Below are positions 40,876 to 51,900 of a DNA stretch of 64,000 nucleotides, piece by piece; positions within the stretch are counted from its first letter, which is position 1; the number at the start of each line of letters is the position of its first letter. The stretch covers positions 8,477,001 through 8,541,000 of the forward strand of contig NC_077232.1 of NCBI RefSeq assembly GCF_027887165.1. The letters are read 5' to 3'. A program made the translations under genes and the position numbers. This DNA comes from Monodelphis domestica. Taxonomy: Eukaryota > Chordata > Mammalia > Didelphimorphia > Didelphidae. A model generated the notes under the pieces. That model searched no databases. It was not told the origin of the DNA and worked only from the letters and a program-made list of their open reading frames with translations.

Positions 40876-43800
40876 TCAGTAGATGTAGGGCACTATGCGG
40901 TAAGGCACTCTCCTGCAGTATTCCCGCCAAGCCAGGCCATACTTCTGGAGGCACTGGCGCTCATCGCGGTACTCTCGGTGCACCAGTAGGATGACAAAGT
41001 AGAAAAAGTAGAAGTAGGGAAGGAGGTGTGTCACCCCTGCCAGAGAAGAGGGTACAGGTTCAACTTGTGGACAAGGTCATCGTTGAACTCTCCTGTCCAG
41101 CTCCCTTCCCCAGGGAGTAGATTGTCTCCACCCTGTGTGTCCATTTTACTCTTCCCCCAGGCCACCCAACCTTTCTTCCCATCATAGCCAACTCACCACA
41201 GGGCAGGGACCAGGCCAGAGCCATGATGAGGTCTCCAAGATAGTTTGGATGGCGGACCAGGCCCCACCACCCTGACACCAGCAAGTGCCGCCCTGTCGCC
41301 GTGGGGATGGTCTCAAGCCCTGGAGATGATGGCAACCAATGGTGAAAAGGGCAGAAAGGCCATCCTGCCCTGGCACACTCCTCATGCCCCTGGCCCCTGC
41401 TCACCAGCCACACTGGGGTCAGAAGGGTTCCTCCGGAAGGTGTTCTTCTGGGAGTTGGCCCCACGAAAGATAACGTAGCCGATCACTATGGAGAAGGAAA
41501 GAAAGGCCAGGTTGTAATGCAGAAGAGGAATCTCCTGGCTCTAGGTCTGGCTCTCCACCATCTTGTCACCTATTCCATGCCTCCTCCCCAACCCCAACTA
41601 CACTTCAGGATGGCAGAGCTGGGAAAAGCTCTCGCCATTTTCCAAGTGTTCATTGAATCGAGGCCCAGAGGAAGTCACTTGCCCAAGGCCCCACTGTTAG
41701 GAGAACCAGCTCTGCCAATCCCCCTAGCCCCTTCCCCACGAACTAACCTTTTAGCAGACAGATGGCCCCAGCCACAGGCAGGTCCAGGGCCTGGGGATGG
41801 TTCAGAAGGAACTGGGCTTGCAGACTGTAGATGAAGGGGACCCAGACCAAGTCCCCAAAAGCCAGCATGAAGCCAAAGCCATCATGGATGATGTCTATGG
41901 TGGTAAGAACTGCCTCCTGTTCCGAGTGGTAACCAGAGCCTGAGCAAACAGTGCCCCTCCTCACAGCCCACCCCCTTCCCCACTGTCTCCCACCTACCTC
42001 CCCTGGTTGTGAGTGAATTGAGGTAAAGTGTGTAAGGCCCAGTGTAGGTGCTTCGTGCATGCTAACTGGTGTTACTATCGGATTATTTCTGCCCTTGTCT
42101 CCATTGTCCTCACCTCGTACCAGAGAGCATCAGCCACGTAGATAAACTGGAAAGCACTGACCAGCCCCATGGCCAGGGAAGGCCACCCCCTCTGGCGCTC
42201 AGCCTCCCGCAGCAGCAGAGCCAGGTTAATCAAGGCCTAAACAGAGAAGCGGCAGGCCCAGCTTGGGCTGAAGCTGTCCTAGTCAGCCCCCACTTCTGCG
42301 GACCCTGCTAGGACAGACAACCTGGGCAGAATCTGAGGACATCAGGAAAGAATCTAGCATCCAAGATCCCGAGTCAGGAAGGCCTGAGTTCAGATCTGGC
42401 CTCCCTCCGACATGAGCTGGGCAAGTCAAGCAACTTCTGTCTGCCTCAGTTCCCTCAATTGTAAAATAAAGATAATAACAGCATCAACCTCCCCAGGTTG
42501 TGGTGAGAATCAAATGTAAAGCATTTGGAACTGTGCCTGGCCCAGAACAGACCTAGGGAACTTAGCTTTCTTAAGGGAATGGGACCTTCTTCATCTCTTT
42601 TCTCTGGACGTTCCCACCTCCACTTCTTCCTCCCCCACAAATTGAATCTTGGTCCTGTGTATAAAGGAACTTTACCCAAGTCAGAGGAGGGCAACATGGA
42701 GTAAAGGGTATGTGGCAGTGGTTCCTGTCGCAATTTTGTCCTCAAATTCACAATCGCTGGTGAACATTTGTCCTGTTCAGTCAACCCCCTTGGGGTTTTC
42801 TTGGCAGAGGTGCTAGAGGGGTGGGCCATTTCCTGCTCCAGCCCATTTTATGGATGAGGACAGAGACTAACAGGGTGAAGTGACTTACCCAGGGTCACAT
42901 AGCTAGTACACGTCAGAGGCCAGATTTGAACTCAGGAAGACGAGTCTTCCTGACTCCGAACGAGCCTGGAACTCTTGTCTGTTCCACCGACTAGCTGCGC
43001 CAGTGAAAATTGCTCAGCCCTCCTGACCCTATCCCTTACCCAGCCCATCAGTCCTGGCCGCAGCTCACAGAAATATTTGAGGTCAAAGGATCCAAAACGA
43101 GGGTTGAGTTCTCGGCCAAGGAAGAAGTCATAAACAGGGTTCCCTGGAACAGAACGGGAAGTGGAGTCAGGCAGATGAGCTGGGATGTGTGTGTGCACTC
43201 GTCCCCTGAGCGCCTTTTCCAGAGCCGCCGAGGCCTAGTTTAGTCTGGTGCCCTCTTTGGTCTCACCTGAATTTCCCCCAGGGGCCAGGGCCGAGGGAGG
43301 CACCGTAAAGGACTTGAGGTAGAGGAAGAGGCTGAGGAAGAAGGCTGTCACCGTGGCTGCTGAAGCCAGTGGCAGGAGCATCTCGGAGAGGTTCCCAAGG
43401 GGCAGGCCCCCCGCCAGCCCCAGGCCCACCAGCAGGGCTGTCAGCCCCAGGCACCGGAACCCTGGAAGAGAAGGTGGCTGCTCAGCAAGCTCGGATCCCA
43501 CTGCCCACCCACCAAAGGCAGGGCCCTGGGCCAAGAGCCTTCCCTCAGCCCCTGCTGGAGTCCCCAAGACCTGCCTCTCCACTGCCCTCAGGCACCCCGG
43601 GCTGACAGAGAGGTGGGATATGTGGTCAGGCCACTTTCCAAGGATCAGTTTCCCCTCCTGCCATCCCCCGACCCCCTCACCATTAAGTGGGTACTGCAGG
43701 TGGCTCTTGTCTCTCAGCATCCTGCCCTCAGTCACCTGCAGATGACAGAAAGTGGCTCTGAGGCCCTGGCCGCACTCCCGGCTGGCCTGACCCCTCCCTC

Positions 43801-44245
43801 CCCAGTGCGCCCCTCACCTGGCCCATGGGCAGCAGGTAGAGCGTGGCCTGGAAGCCCAGCCAGAACAGCAGCAGCAGCAGCGCCCCCGAGCTCCAGAAGG
43901 CAGAGAGCGGGGGCAGCTCCGGGGGCAGACTCAGCAGGCTGCAGGGGCCCGAGTGGCAGGTGAGGAGCAGATGGAAGAGGGTGAGAGGGAGCAGTAGCAG
44001 CAGGGCAGCGGTCCCTGGGGGAGGAAAGAGCGCGTTCTGGAAGCACCCAGAGGTGCCCCCCTCCCAAATCCTGCTCCTCCAGCCCCGCGGGGACCCAACC
44101 TTACCTGCGGAGATCGCCCACCCCTCCTTGCCCAGGGATTCTCCGCGCACACACCGAACCCCACCCGCAGAGCCCTGGCCTGCTCACCCAGGGGCCCCCC
44201 AAACTCAAGTTCGGCCGGGCTCGGGGCAGTCTGCTGCTGAGCCAT
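40876..44245 (-). CDS. TM7SF2: Delta(14)-sterol reductase TM7SF2 (DHCR14)
   Basis: An ER multi-pass enzyme of cholesterol synthesis that reduces the C14-C15 double bond with NADPH; ERG4/ERG24 family, paralogue of the lamin B receptor C-terminus. Ten minus-strand exons join to 421 codons plus stop (human 418): 44188-44245, 43818-44014, 43681-43735, 43267-43461, 43040-43143, 42114-42236, 41748-41916, 41405-41485, 41197-41319, 40876-41036. Many hydrophobic helices are visible. Signature blocks are [38 protein letters not shown] and, in the last third (about 340-357), [18 protein letters not shown]. The protein ends [10 protein letters not shown]. It converges with ZNHIT2. The start at 44245 ([17 protein letters not shown]) fits the human N terminus. 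No obvious SRE was identified in the promoter by eye. Confidence 0.98.
42345..42985. mobile_element. Two CORE-SINE/MIR copies in TM7SF2 intron 5
   Basis: A plus-strand copy at about 42345-42545 carries 'aaggcctgagttcagatctggcctc' and 'cctcaattgtaaaataaagataataacagc'. A minus-strand copy lies at about 42850-42985 (gacttacccagggtcacatagctagta). The sequence between is unrecognised. Confidence 0.75.
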
Positions 44246-44720
44246 GGTCCTGGATCTAAGGCGGAGGGAAAGAAAGACAAAGGGAACGGGGCTGAGGAAC
44301 CCCAGGGCGCTGCGACAGCAGGCCGAAAACTGGGCAGGCCGCCCCGCTTCCCTGCGGTCCCGCAGGCAGGCTGACCCAGGGGCTGCCGGACTGGGGCAGG
44401 GGCCGCGGCCGGGGTTAGGATAGGTGGGGTAGGGCTTCGCCGCACCTCCTAATCTCTCCGCCCCAGCCTCAGCTCATCGCTGCCTCGCCACCCTCCTCCC
44501 ACATCCCCAGCTCCAATCCGCAGGGCCGCAGGCTCCCCATCAGCCAATCCCTGCCTAGGGGGGCGGAGACAGGGCTGGGTTCCCGACCTGCAGGCCGAGC
44601 AGTTCGGCTGGGATTAGCGGAGCGGGACAGTGCCCCGCCCCACACCTGCTCCTGCCGATCCTCCCGCCCTTCTCTGCCCGGTTCCCCTCTACCTGCTGGC
44701 ACCCTCTGGTCCTCCCCGTC
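44246..44720 (-). promoter_or_regulatory. TM7SF2: TM7SF2 CpG-island promoter and probable 5' UTR exon
   Basis: A GC-rich segment with two CCAAT boxes (near 44514 and 44544) and GGGGCGG Sp1-type boxes. On the minus strand, 'ccgccttag' just before 'atccaggaccATGG' could be a splice acceptor, so the first exon may be non-coding and lie further upstream. Confidence 0.55.
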
Positions 44721-44759
44721 CACCCTGACTCACGCTCCCTGAGCTGGAAAGACCGTGGC

Positions 44760-45860
44760 GGCCTGGCCAAGTGGCCTGGCACGGAGACAGGAGTCCAATT
44801 CGAACTCCACATTGCCACTCGGCCCTTGGCTTCCAGCACCCCCTCACCTCTCCCAGCCTCAGGTTCCTCAGCTGCAAAGTTGTGCCATGGTTGCCGTTGA
44901 AATCCGGGCTTCGGTTACTTGGGCAAGACACGGCACCTGTCTCAGTTTCCCCATCTGTAAAAATGGGGTCAATACCTCAGATACTTCCTGACTGTGTGAC
45001 CCTGGACAAGTCCCTTAACCCTGAAGGACTAGCCCTTGCTGCTCTCCTGTCTTAGAAGCTAAAGGCTTAACTAAAGAGAGTAGATTGATAGTAAATGAAA
45101 CCACAGTGTAGCACTGGCTCTGCCTCACTCAAACAATGGGAGAGTTCAAAGCCTGCCTCTCTACATCCTCAGAGAGAATTGTTTCCCTTAGCTTAAAATA
45201 TATTGTATATTGTGTCCTGTTGTATCCTGTACCTGTGGTAAATAAAAGAATCGGCTTAATATTGATAGAAATAGGAACTAGAGTTGGAGACTGGAAGATT
45301 GGATTTCAAGACCTGTTTCCTTTGTGCTGGGTAGGTGACTTACCCAAGGTCCCACAGCCACCAGGTCACAGGTTCAGAGTTAGTGAGGACCACAAAGTCC
45401 ATCTAGTTCAGTTTAAAGATGAGAAAAAACGGGGACTTCACATTTCAGGGTCAACCACTTCAATTTTCAGCATTTGTTTTTCCTCATCTGTAAAATGAAT
45501 TGGAATTGGTTCAAGGATCTCTTCCTGCTCTGCGTCCTCAGATATCATTGTGGAAGTTCAGTTTATGTGTTTATGTTTTAAAAGATTTCTTTATGCATAG
45601 CCAAAGATTAATAAATTGGTTTTCATTCATTCATTCATTCATTCATTCATTGTTTATTTTAAAAATGGGGTCAATAATAGCACCTCCCATCCAAGGTTAC
45701 TGTGAGGATCAAATGGCATCATTGTAAAGCTCTTAGCTCTGTACCTCACACATGGGAAGTGATAAATATCTTGGCTCCGCTTTCCTAGTGCCCTAAAGAG
45801 CAACACTATCCTCCAAACTCCTGAGCCGAGAACACATCCAATATGGCCAAGAGGTCTCTT
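44760..45860. mobile_element. Cluster of SINE/MIR fragments
   Basis: Pieces include a plus SINE core at about 44970-45070 (agatacttcctgactgtgtgaccctgg), MIR-type tails at 44840-44960 and 45480-45790 (ctgtaaaatg..., gaggatcaaatggcatcattgtaaagctctt), and an (ATTC)n microsatellite at 45623-45651. No gene. Confidence 0.6.
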
Positions 45861-45862
45861 AA

Positions 45863-46049
45863 TTTCACCTCTGAAACATCTTGTCAATTTCAGCTTTGCA
45901 ACATTTTACCTCTGTAACATATCTTATCAAATTTCACCTCAGCAACATTTTGTCAATTCCACCTCTGTAATATATTTTGTCATTTTCACTTCCCGTTTCT
46001 TGTCTCTTTCCCCTCTACAACATTTCTTGTTGATTTGTTGCACCTCTCC
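45863..46049 (+). repeat. Degenerate minisatellite, unit ~25-27 bp
   Basis: Six to seven imperfect tandem copies of a unit like tttcacctctgtaacat + .ttttgtcaa. Examples start near 45863, 45907, 45932 and 45957. Confidence 0.7.
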
Positions 46050-46059
46050 AATACGCCCC

Positions 46060-46870
46060 CTCCTCTGACATTGGGATTAGGCCAGAATCTGTCTGCCTCT
46101 AATCTCTTCCCATTCCTGTCTGTCCTCTTTCCAGCTACCAAAAGGATTTTCCTGAAGTCACCCCTACTCAATAAACTTCTCGGAGCCCCTTTTTTTGTTT
46201 CCAGGATCAAATACAAAAACCTCTTTGGGATTCAAAGCCCTTCTTCACCCGCCCCCTTCTACCTTTCCAGTCTTCTTAATCCCACTTCCCCTTGAAGACG
46301 CCTCTTCATCCCTTGCCTTCTTGGTGTTGGTCATTCTCTCTTGCCTCTCCTGCCTGGAATAAGTGCCTCCTCTCTTCTTCACTCCCACTACTGACCTCCC
46401 TGGCTTCTTTTTTTTAAGTCCCAACTAAAATCCCTTGTCCTGCCAACTCCTCTTAATTCTGATGCCTCTCCTTTATTAATCATTTCTCTATTTATCCTCT
46501 ATAGAGTTTTCTGGGGGCAACTATGTGGCCCAGTGTATTGAGAGCCAGGCGCAGAGATGAGAGGTCCTGGGTTCAAATTTGGCCTCAGACACTTCCCAGC
46601 TGTGTGACCCTGGGCAAGTCACTTCACCCCCATTGCCTAGCCCTTATCACCACTCTTCTAGCTTGGAACCAATACACAGGATTGATTCTAAGACAGAAGG
46701 GAAAGGTTTTTATTTTTAAAAGTATTTGTTTAGATATTGTCTCCAGCATTAACTTGTGAGCTTATTGGAGGTAGGCACTGTATTTTGTATCCCCTACTGC
46801 TTTGCATAATGCCCGACAAATAGTAGGTCCTTAATAAATGTTTATTGCTTGCTTGCTTGCTTAGAATGGG
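46060..46870 (+). mobile_element. L2 LINE 3' region with nested SINE
   Basis: 'cccctactcaataaacttct', 'ggatcaaatacaaaaacctctttgggattcaaagccc', 'cctacc..tccagtcttct' and the end 'caaatagtaggtccttaataaatgtttattgc' follow the L2 3' end in order. A marsupial SINE in the same orientation is inserted at 46513-46722. Confidence 0.8.
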
Positions 46871-47510
46871 CCTAAAATGTCAACTTCACAAGGTCCCACT
46901 GCTAATAAAAGCTAGCTTTTTCAGAGGGATTTAAGGTTTGGCAAGAGTTTCCTCACTTGGATTGTGAGATAAAAGTGCTGTAGGAATGTTTACTATTGCC
47001 ATTACTGAAATTCAGAGAAAAAAGACCTAGGTACCCATTGGGTGACCCTGGATGAGTCACATGCCCTGCCTGTCCAAGCTTCAGTTTTCTCATTTCCAGA
47101 GCAGGAAGTGTTTGGTTGTTGGCCCTATCCCTGCCCTTGGGGAGGGCCAGGTTGAGCCTCCCTGAACTGAACAGGACTTCTGTCCAAACAGTCTTCAGAA
47201 ACCCTGGATCGGTACTTCCCCATGCCAGGACCCTGGATGAGTCTTAGTGGAACCTGCTGGATTCCCTTTTGTTGGGCCAGAGAAGAACGTTTCTGATTGG
47301 CTTAGTCAGTGCTTGTCCTTAGGGAACAATGACTTATGGGTAGGGTAATTGGACAAATGCTTAAGGTGGATTATAGGTGCTGAAAGGTCTATCCTCTACT
47401 GGAGAGTGGATCTGGGGATTTCTGGAAGGTGAGGTTGTCACCAGCTTGCAAGAAGCATCATTGCCAACCTGAAGTTGAACCCTTTCTCTTCCTCAGCCCT
47501 ACGTTGTATT
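46871..47510. other. No gene recognised
   Basis: Possible SINE fragments (for example near 47030-47100) but nothing I can define. Confidence 0.45.
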
Positions 47511-47511
47511 C

Positions 47512-47720
47512 CAGTGCAGCTGGATGGCACAGTGGACAGAGCACTGGGGCTAGAGTAGGGGAAACTCGTCTTTCTGAGTTTAAATCTGGCCTTAGATTCT
47601 TCCAAAAGGCATGACCCTGGGCAAGTCACTTCACCCTGTTTGCCTCGGTTTCCTTATCTATCAAATGAGCTGGAGAAGAACCTCCAGCATCTTGGCCAGT
47701 TGGGGCAGGACTAAAAATCT
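47512..47720 (+). mobile_element. Marsupial SINE (WSINE/CORE type)
   Basis: 'cagctggatggcacagtggacagagcactgggg', 'ctgggcaagtcacttcaccctgtttgcctcggtttcc' and 'atcaaatgagctggagaag' identify a second SINE subfamily with a longer 3' half. Confidence 0.85.
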
Positions 47721-47799
47721 CTGTAATTAATAACTGGCCAACCAACCTAACAGAGCTAGTAGCTGCAGAGTCCAATAGTTCTCTTTGCCTTCTTTCTTG

Positions 47800-47973
47800 T
47801 TTTTCCAAAACCCTTAGCTTCTATCTTAGAACTAGATAAAGGCCTAGGCATTGGTGGTAAAGTGACTTGCCCAGGGTCACACAGACAGGAAGTGTCTTGA
47901 GGCCACATTTGAACCCAGAACCTCCTGCCTCCAGGCCTAGCTCTCTAACCACTGAGTAACCTGGCTGCCCCTC
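47800..47973 (-). mobile_element. Marsupial SINE
   Basis: 'gacttgcccagggtcacacagacaggaagtgtc' and the end 'aacctggctgcccc' show a near full-length minus copy. Confidence 0.88.
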
Positions 47974-48394
47974 GTTCTTTCCTTTTTTCTCCCCCAAACA
48001 TGCCTCTCCTTTGCAGAAATTTGAGAGGCCAAGTTTCCCCGACAATCCTCCACTTCGGGTCTCTGCCCCCCAACTGCCTTATTGATCCCCTCTATACTTT
48101 TCTAGTGTGCCTTTGTGCCCCTGAGGAGCGGCCTTTGGAACCAGCTTTCTCAGGGGCTCAGGCCAGGGACTTGTCCGAAAAAAAGCCAGAAGCCCAGTGA
48201 GTTTTGCAGCTAGATTAAGATTGGACAAGCATGGCAGGGCGTCCTGACGGCACCCAACTGACAATCTATTGAGTTGGAAAAGGCCAATAGTGCCACATCC
48301 CCCTGACAAAAGCCTCATCAACAGCAGAGTGGTGAAGAGCAGACAGCTCTTGGGTCATGGGACCATGCCAAGAGCACGTCAAGATAAACTCCCC

Positions 48395-48520
48395 GTGGAT
48401 GGGAGGACCTAGCGTTACACCCCTTAGCTGGGTGACCCTGGACATGTCACTTCACCTCACTGTCTAGCTCATCCTCCCATCCTGGAGTTGTCCCTGGGAC
48501 AGAAGGCAAAGGTTTAGAAC
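48395..48520 (+). mobile_element. Marsupial SINE, 5'-incomplete
   Basis: 'gctgggtgaccctggacatgtcacttcacctcactgtctagctc' and 'gacagaaggcaaaggttt' mark the core and tail. The head is missing. Confidence 0.75.
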
Positions 48521-48939
48521 CAATGAGGTCGTGGGCTTCCCTAATGCCGCTGTCTCACTTGCACCGGCTGTTTGCATGTTCTCTTCCATCAGGGACATTC
48601 CCCGGCTTGGCATGGCCAGCGTTCAGCCTGGTGCTTGGCACACAGATGCTTATGAATGCCAGCTGACTAGACCCCCCACTCTGTCCACTGGACCCCGAGC
48701 TGGGTTGCTTTTGAGGAAGTCTGAAGCGATTTCCTTCCGGAAACAAAACCCGCCTTGATCTGGGGGGCAGCCAGAAGCAGGCGTGACGGAGAAGCCCTGA
48801 CAGAGAGGAGCGGGCTGCTGGCCTTGGGGGTGGAGCCCGGGGAGGCATGCCCTGGGCTGAGGGTTAGCCACCCTCTGCTTCTGTCCTGCTGCCTCAAAGA
48901 AGGAATTCCAAGGGGACAGACTGGAGAAGGGAAGCTTTC

Positions 48940-48945
48940 TTTATT
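48940..48945 (-). terminator. VPS51: VPS51 poly(A) signal
   Basis: TTTATT on the plus strand (AATAAA on the minus strand), 54 bases past the VPS51 stop. Confidence 0.9.
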
Positions 48946-48998
48946 AGGGGGAGAGACGGGACAGCCGGGGCCGGGGAGAGCATCAGGGGAGCCGGGCG

Positions 48999-51900
48999 CT
49001 AGCCGCGCTCGCAGATGACCTCCACCACACTGGGCTCCATGGGCACGGGGTCAAGGCAGCGCAGGGCAGCAGAGGCCACCACCTCGTCCAGCAGCAGGTG
49101 GACAAGCTCCTCGTCAGCCACGAAGCGCCACAGGTAAAGCTGGAGGAAATGGCAGTCCACCTGGACCTGCTGCAGGCCATAGCGGCCGAAGGTGCGCAGC
49201 CGCACGCACTCCAGCAGGGTCTTCAGGCTGATCTTGATGATGCCGGTGAGGACTGACACCTGTGGGGAGGTGACAACAGGCAGACAGGGTCAGTGTGGAC
49301 ACGGGGAAGAACAGGCGGCCAGCACAAACTTCTGAGGGGAGGACACAGTGCCAGACGAGGACGGACAGACCTTGTTGAACTCCACAGGGCTGAAGACATC
49401 GATGCGCTCCGAGAACAGCTTCTGGATGTTGCTCAGAAGATTGGTGTCCATCGGAGCGCTGGGGAAGAAGCCCAGATGAGGGGGGGCCCCCGGGGACTTG
49501 GGGGCCCCCCAACCCTCCTCCTGCAGCCTCACCTGGGGGTGTAACTGGGGGCATATCGGCCCTGCTGCCGGGAGCTGCTGTACACGGAGAAGGTCCTCTT
49601 ACTGGAGTCACTGCTCTGAGCCTTACGGACGCCTTCCTCGTACAGGAGGCCCACCTGGGAGGACACGGCAGGCTGAGGAGGGCTGCCCCGTCCCTAAGCA
49701 GGACCCTGTGCCCAAAGCAGGCCTTTCCCGGGGGGCTCCCCTCCCCCAGGCAGAACTGCACCAGGCCAGACCCAGTGCTGGTGGGCACCAAGGCCGTGAC
49801 GGAGGCTGCATTGTGTCCCTTGGGAATGACAGGCGGTGCCTGCTGTGGCCGCCCCAATGTCCCGGGCCTCAGTGCCCTCCTCTGGGAACCCATGGCTGCC
49901 ACTCTGTGGGTCCCCACTCCGGCAGCTGTGACACACACACACACACACACACACACAATCACACTCACACTTACACACTCACACACATACACTTACACAC
50001 AAACACACACTCACACATACACACACTCTCTCACTCACACACACTATCACACACACTTACACACTCACACACATACACTTACACACAAACACTCACACAC
50101 ACTCTCTCACACATACACACACACACATACACAATCTCTCACACACACACACACACAGCACCTGCACGTCGATGGCGGTTGTGTCTTCCACCACTCGCTT
50201 CATGACGGCCCGCACGTTGCGCGGCTCCAGGGTCGTGAGCCAGTCGCGGGTCTCCACACTCTTGCGAAGCATCTGGGACACAACCAGCCCCTGGACCTTC
50301 ACGTAGTGAGTCAGCAGCCTCCGTGCCGTCTCCCTGGCCTCTGCACAGAGGGTGCTCACCGGGGTCACAGGGGAATGGTCCTGGGGATGGCCAAGAACAG
50401 AGGGGGACCCTTCAGAATCCCCTAGGGGTGGGGGCACCAGCAAGGAAGAGAAGGGCAAAAGCCCAAGATGAGCATGAGGTTCACAACCAGAAGCCCTGGG
50501 TTCAAATTCTGCCTTAATGTGAGAAGTAGCCTGACCTGCTCAGGCCTCAAATGTCCTCTGTCCTGAAATTAAGGGCTGGCTACAGGCTGACCTGAGGCCC
50601 ATTCAGTGGACTGACAGGCATGTCTGGTAGCTCACGCCTGGCCGGGGAAGTTCCCCTCCCCGGGGGAAGGCACAGGGCAGTGGACAGAGGTTTGAACTGG
50701 CCCCAGAAGATGGAGGCAAATTCTGGCTCCAACTTCAGTAAGTGCCTTCACCTCTGCCTCAGTTTTCTCATCTATCAAATGATAATCCTTGACCCAAATC
50801 CTTCCCAGAAGATGCGTTGGAGGTGGCCACCCAGCCCATCACCTGCCCAAGAAACTGCTCGTCAGTGAGGGTGAGGACGTAGGAGATGGTGGACGTCTCG
50901 TAGTCCAGGCAGAGCCGGGACAGCAGCAGGAGCAGCGCCGGGGGCGTGGCCCCGCCCTTCTCGCCAGGGCTGTCGCAGAAACCTCGAGCCGTCTGGCACA
51001 TGGAGCGGATGAAGCCCACGATGAGGCCCTCTCGGACGCCCTGACTGCAGAACTCGCCCTGCAAGGAGGCGGGGAGGCGGGGAGCCGGTCAGGGGAGATG
51101 CCTGGGGAAGCCGAGTGGCGAGGACAAGAGTCCCAGACACGGAGGCTCTGATCCTGCCTTTCTCCAAACACATGGTCCGGGGCACATCTGGAACGACAGG
51201 CACCCTGCAGCCCAAAGAGCCGGCCCTTCTTCTTACCGAGGGAGAACGTGTGGCCCCTAGCAGTGACCTGCCCTGACACAGGCAGGACTCAAACCCAAGA
51301 CCCGGGACCCTAGGCCGAGAGCTCTGAGCTCCACATACGGCTCACCCGGCTCCACCCCTTGGGGGCCATCGCTCTGGGGAGTCAGAAACCCGGGGAGTTC
51401 CCAGGGGACCAGTCCCTGCCATAGAAAGCGGGCCTGGGTGTGAGCAGGAGGAGCCCAAGGGGATAGAGAGGAGGAGCGGCCCCTCACCCTGAAGTAAGCC
51501 TTGTTGGAGAAGGAGACGTCCTTGGCAGTAAAGAGATGCACAGCAGCCAACGAGGCCTTGATGTGGCCCAGGATGGCTCCAGCCACAGAGGCCAGGAGCT
51601 CACCCAGGCCCGGGCCCTCCTTGCCGGCCAGTCGAGGAGCAGCCAGGGCCTGGCGCACGTCAGTCAGGCAGCCTAGGAAGGCAGCGCAGAGCCCTTGCAG
51701 GTGCTGGCCGAGCCGCTCCTGGGCTGCCCGCTGCACGATTTCAGTGGCCGCCTCGGTCAGCCCCGCTGCAGGCAGCATGGTGCCTGGGGCCCGCAGGCGC
51801 CGGTGGAAACGGTCCAGGGCCCGCACCAGGAGCGAATTGTCTCCACTCCCTTGTTCTTGTGCCAGCCGCCTCTCTATGAGAGTGAAGTAGCGGCTACCCA

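Noticed and set aside
49694-50205. Thr/His or Cys/Val repeat frames
   Set aside because: They are translations of the CA/TG microsatellite in VPS51 intron 7.
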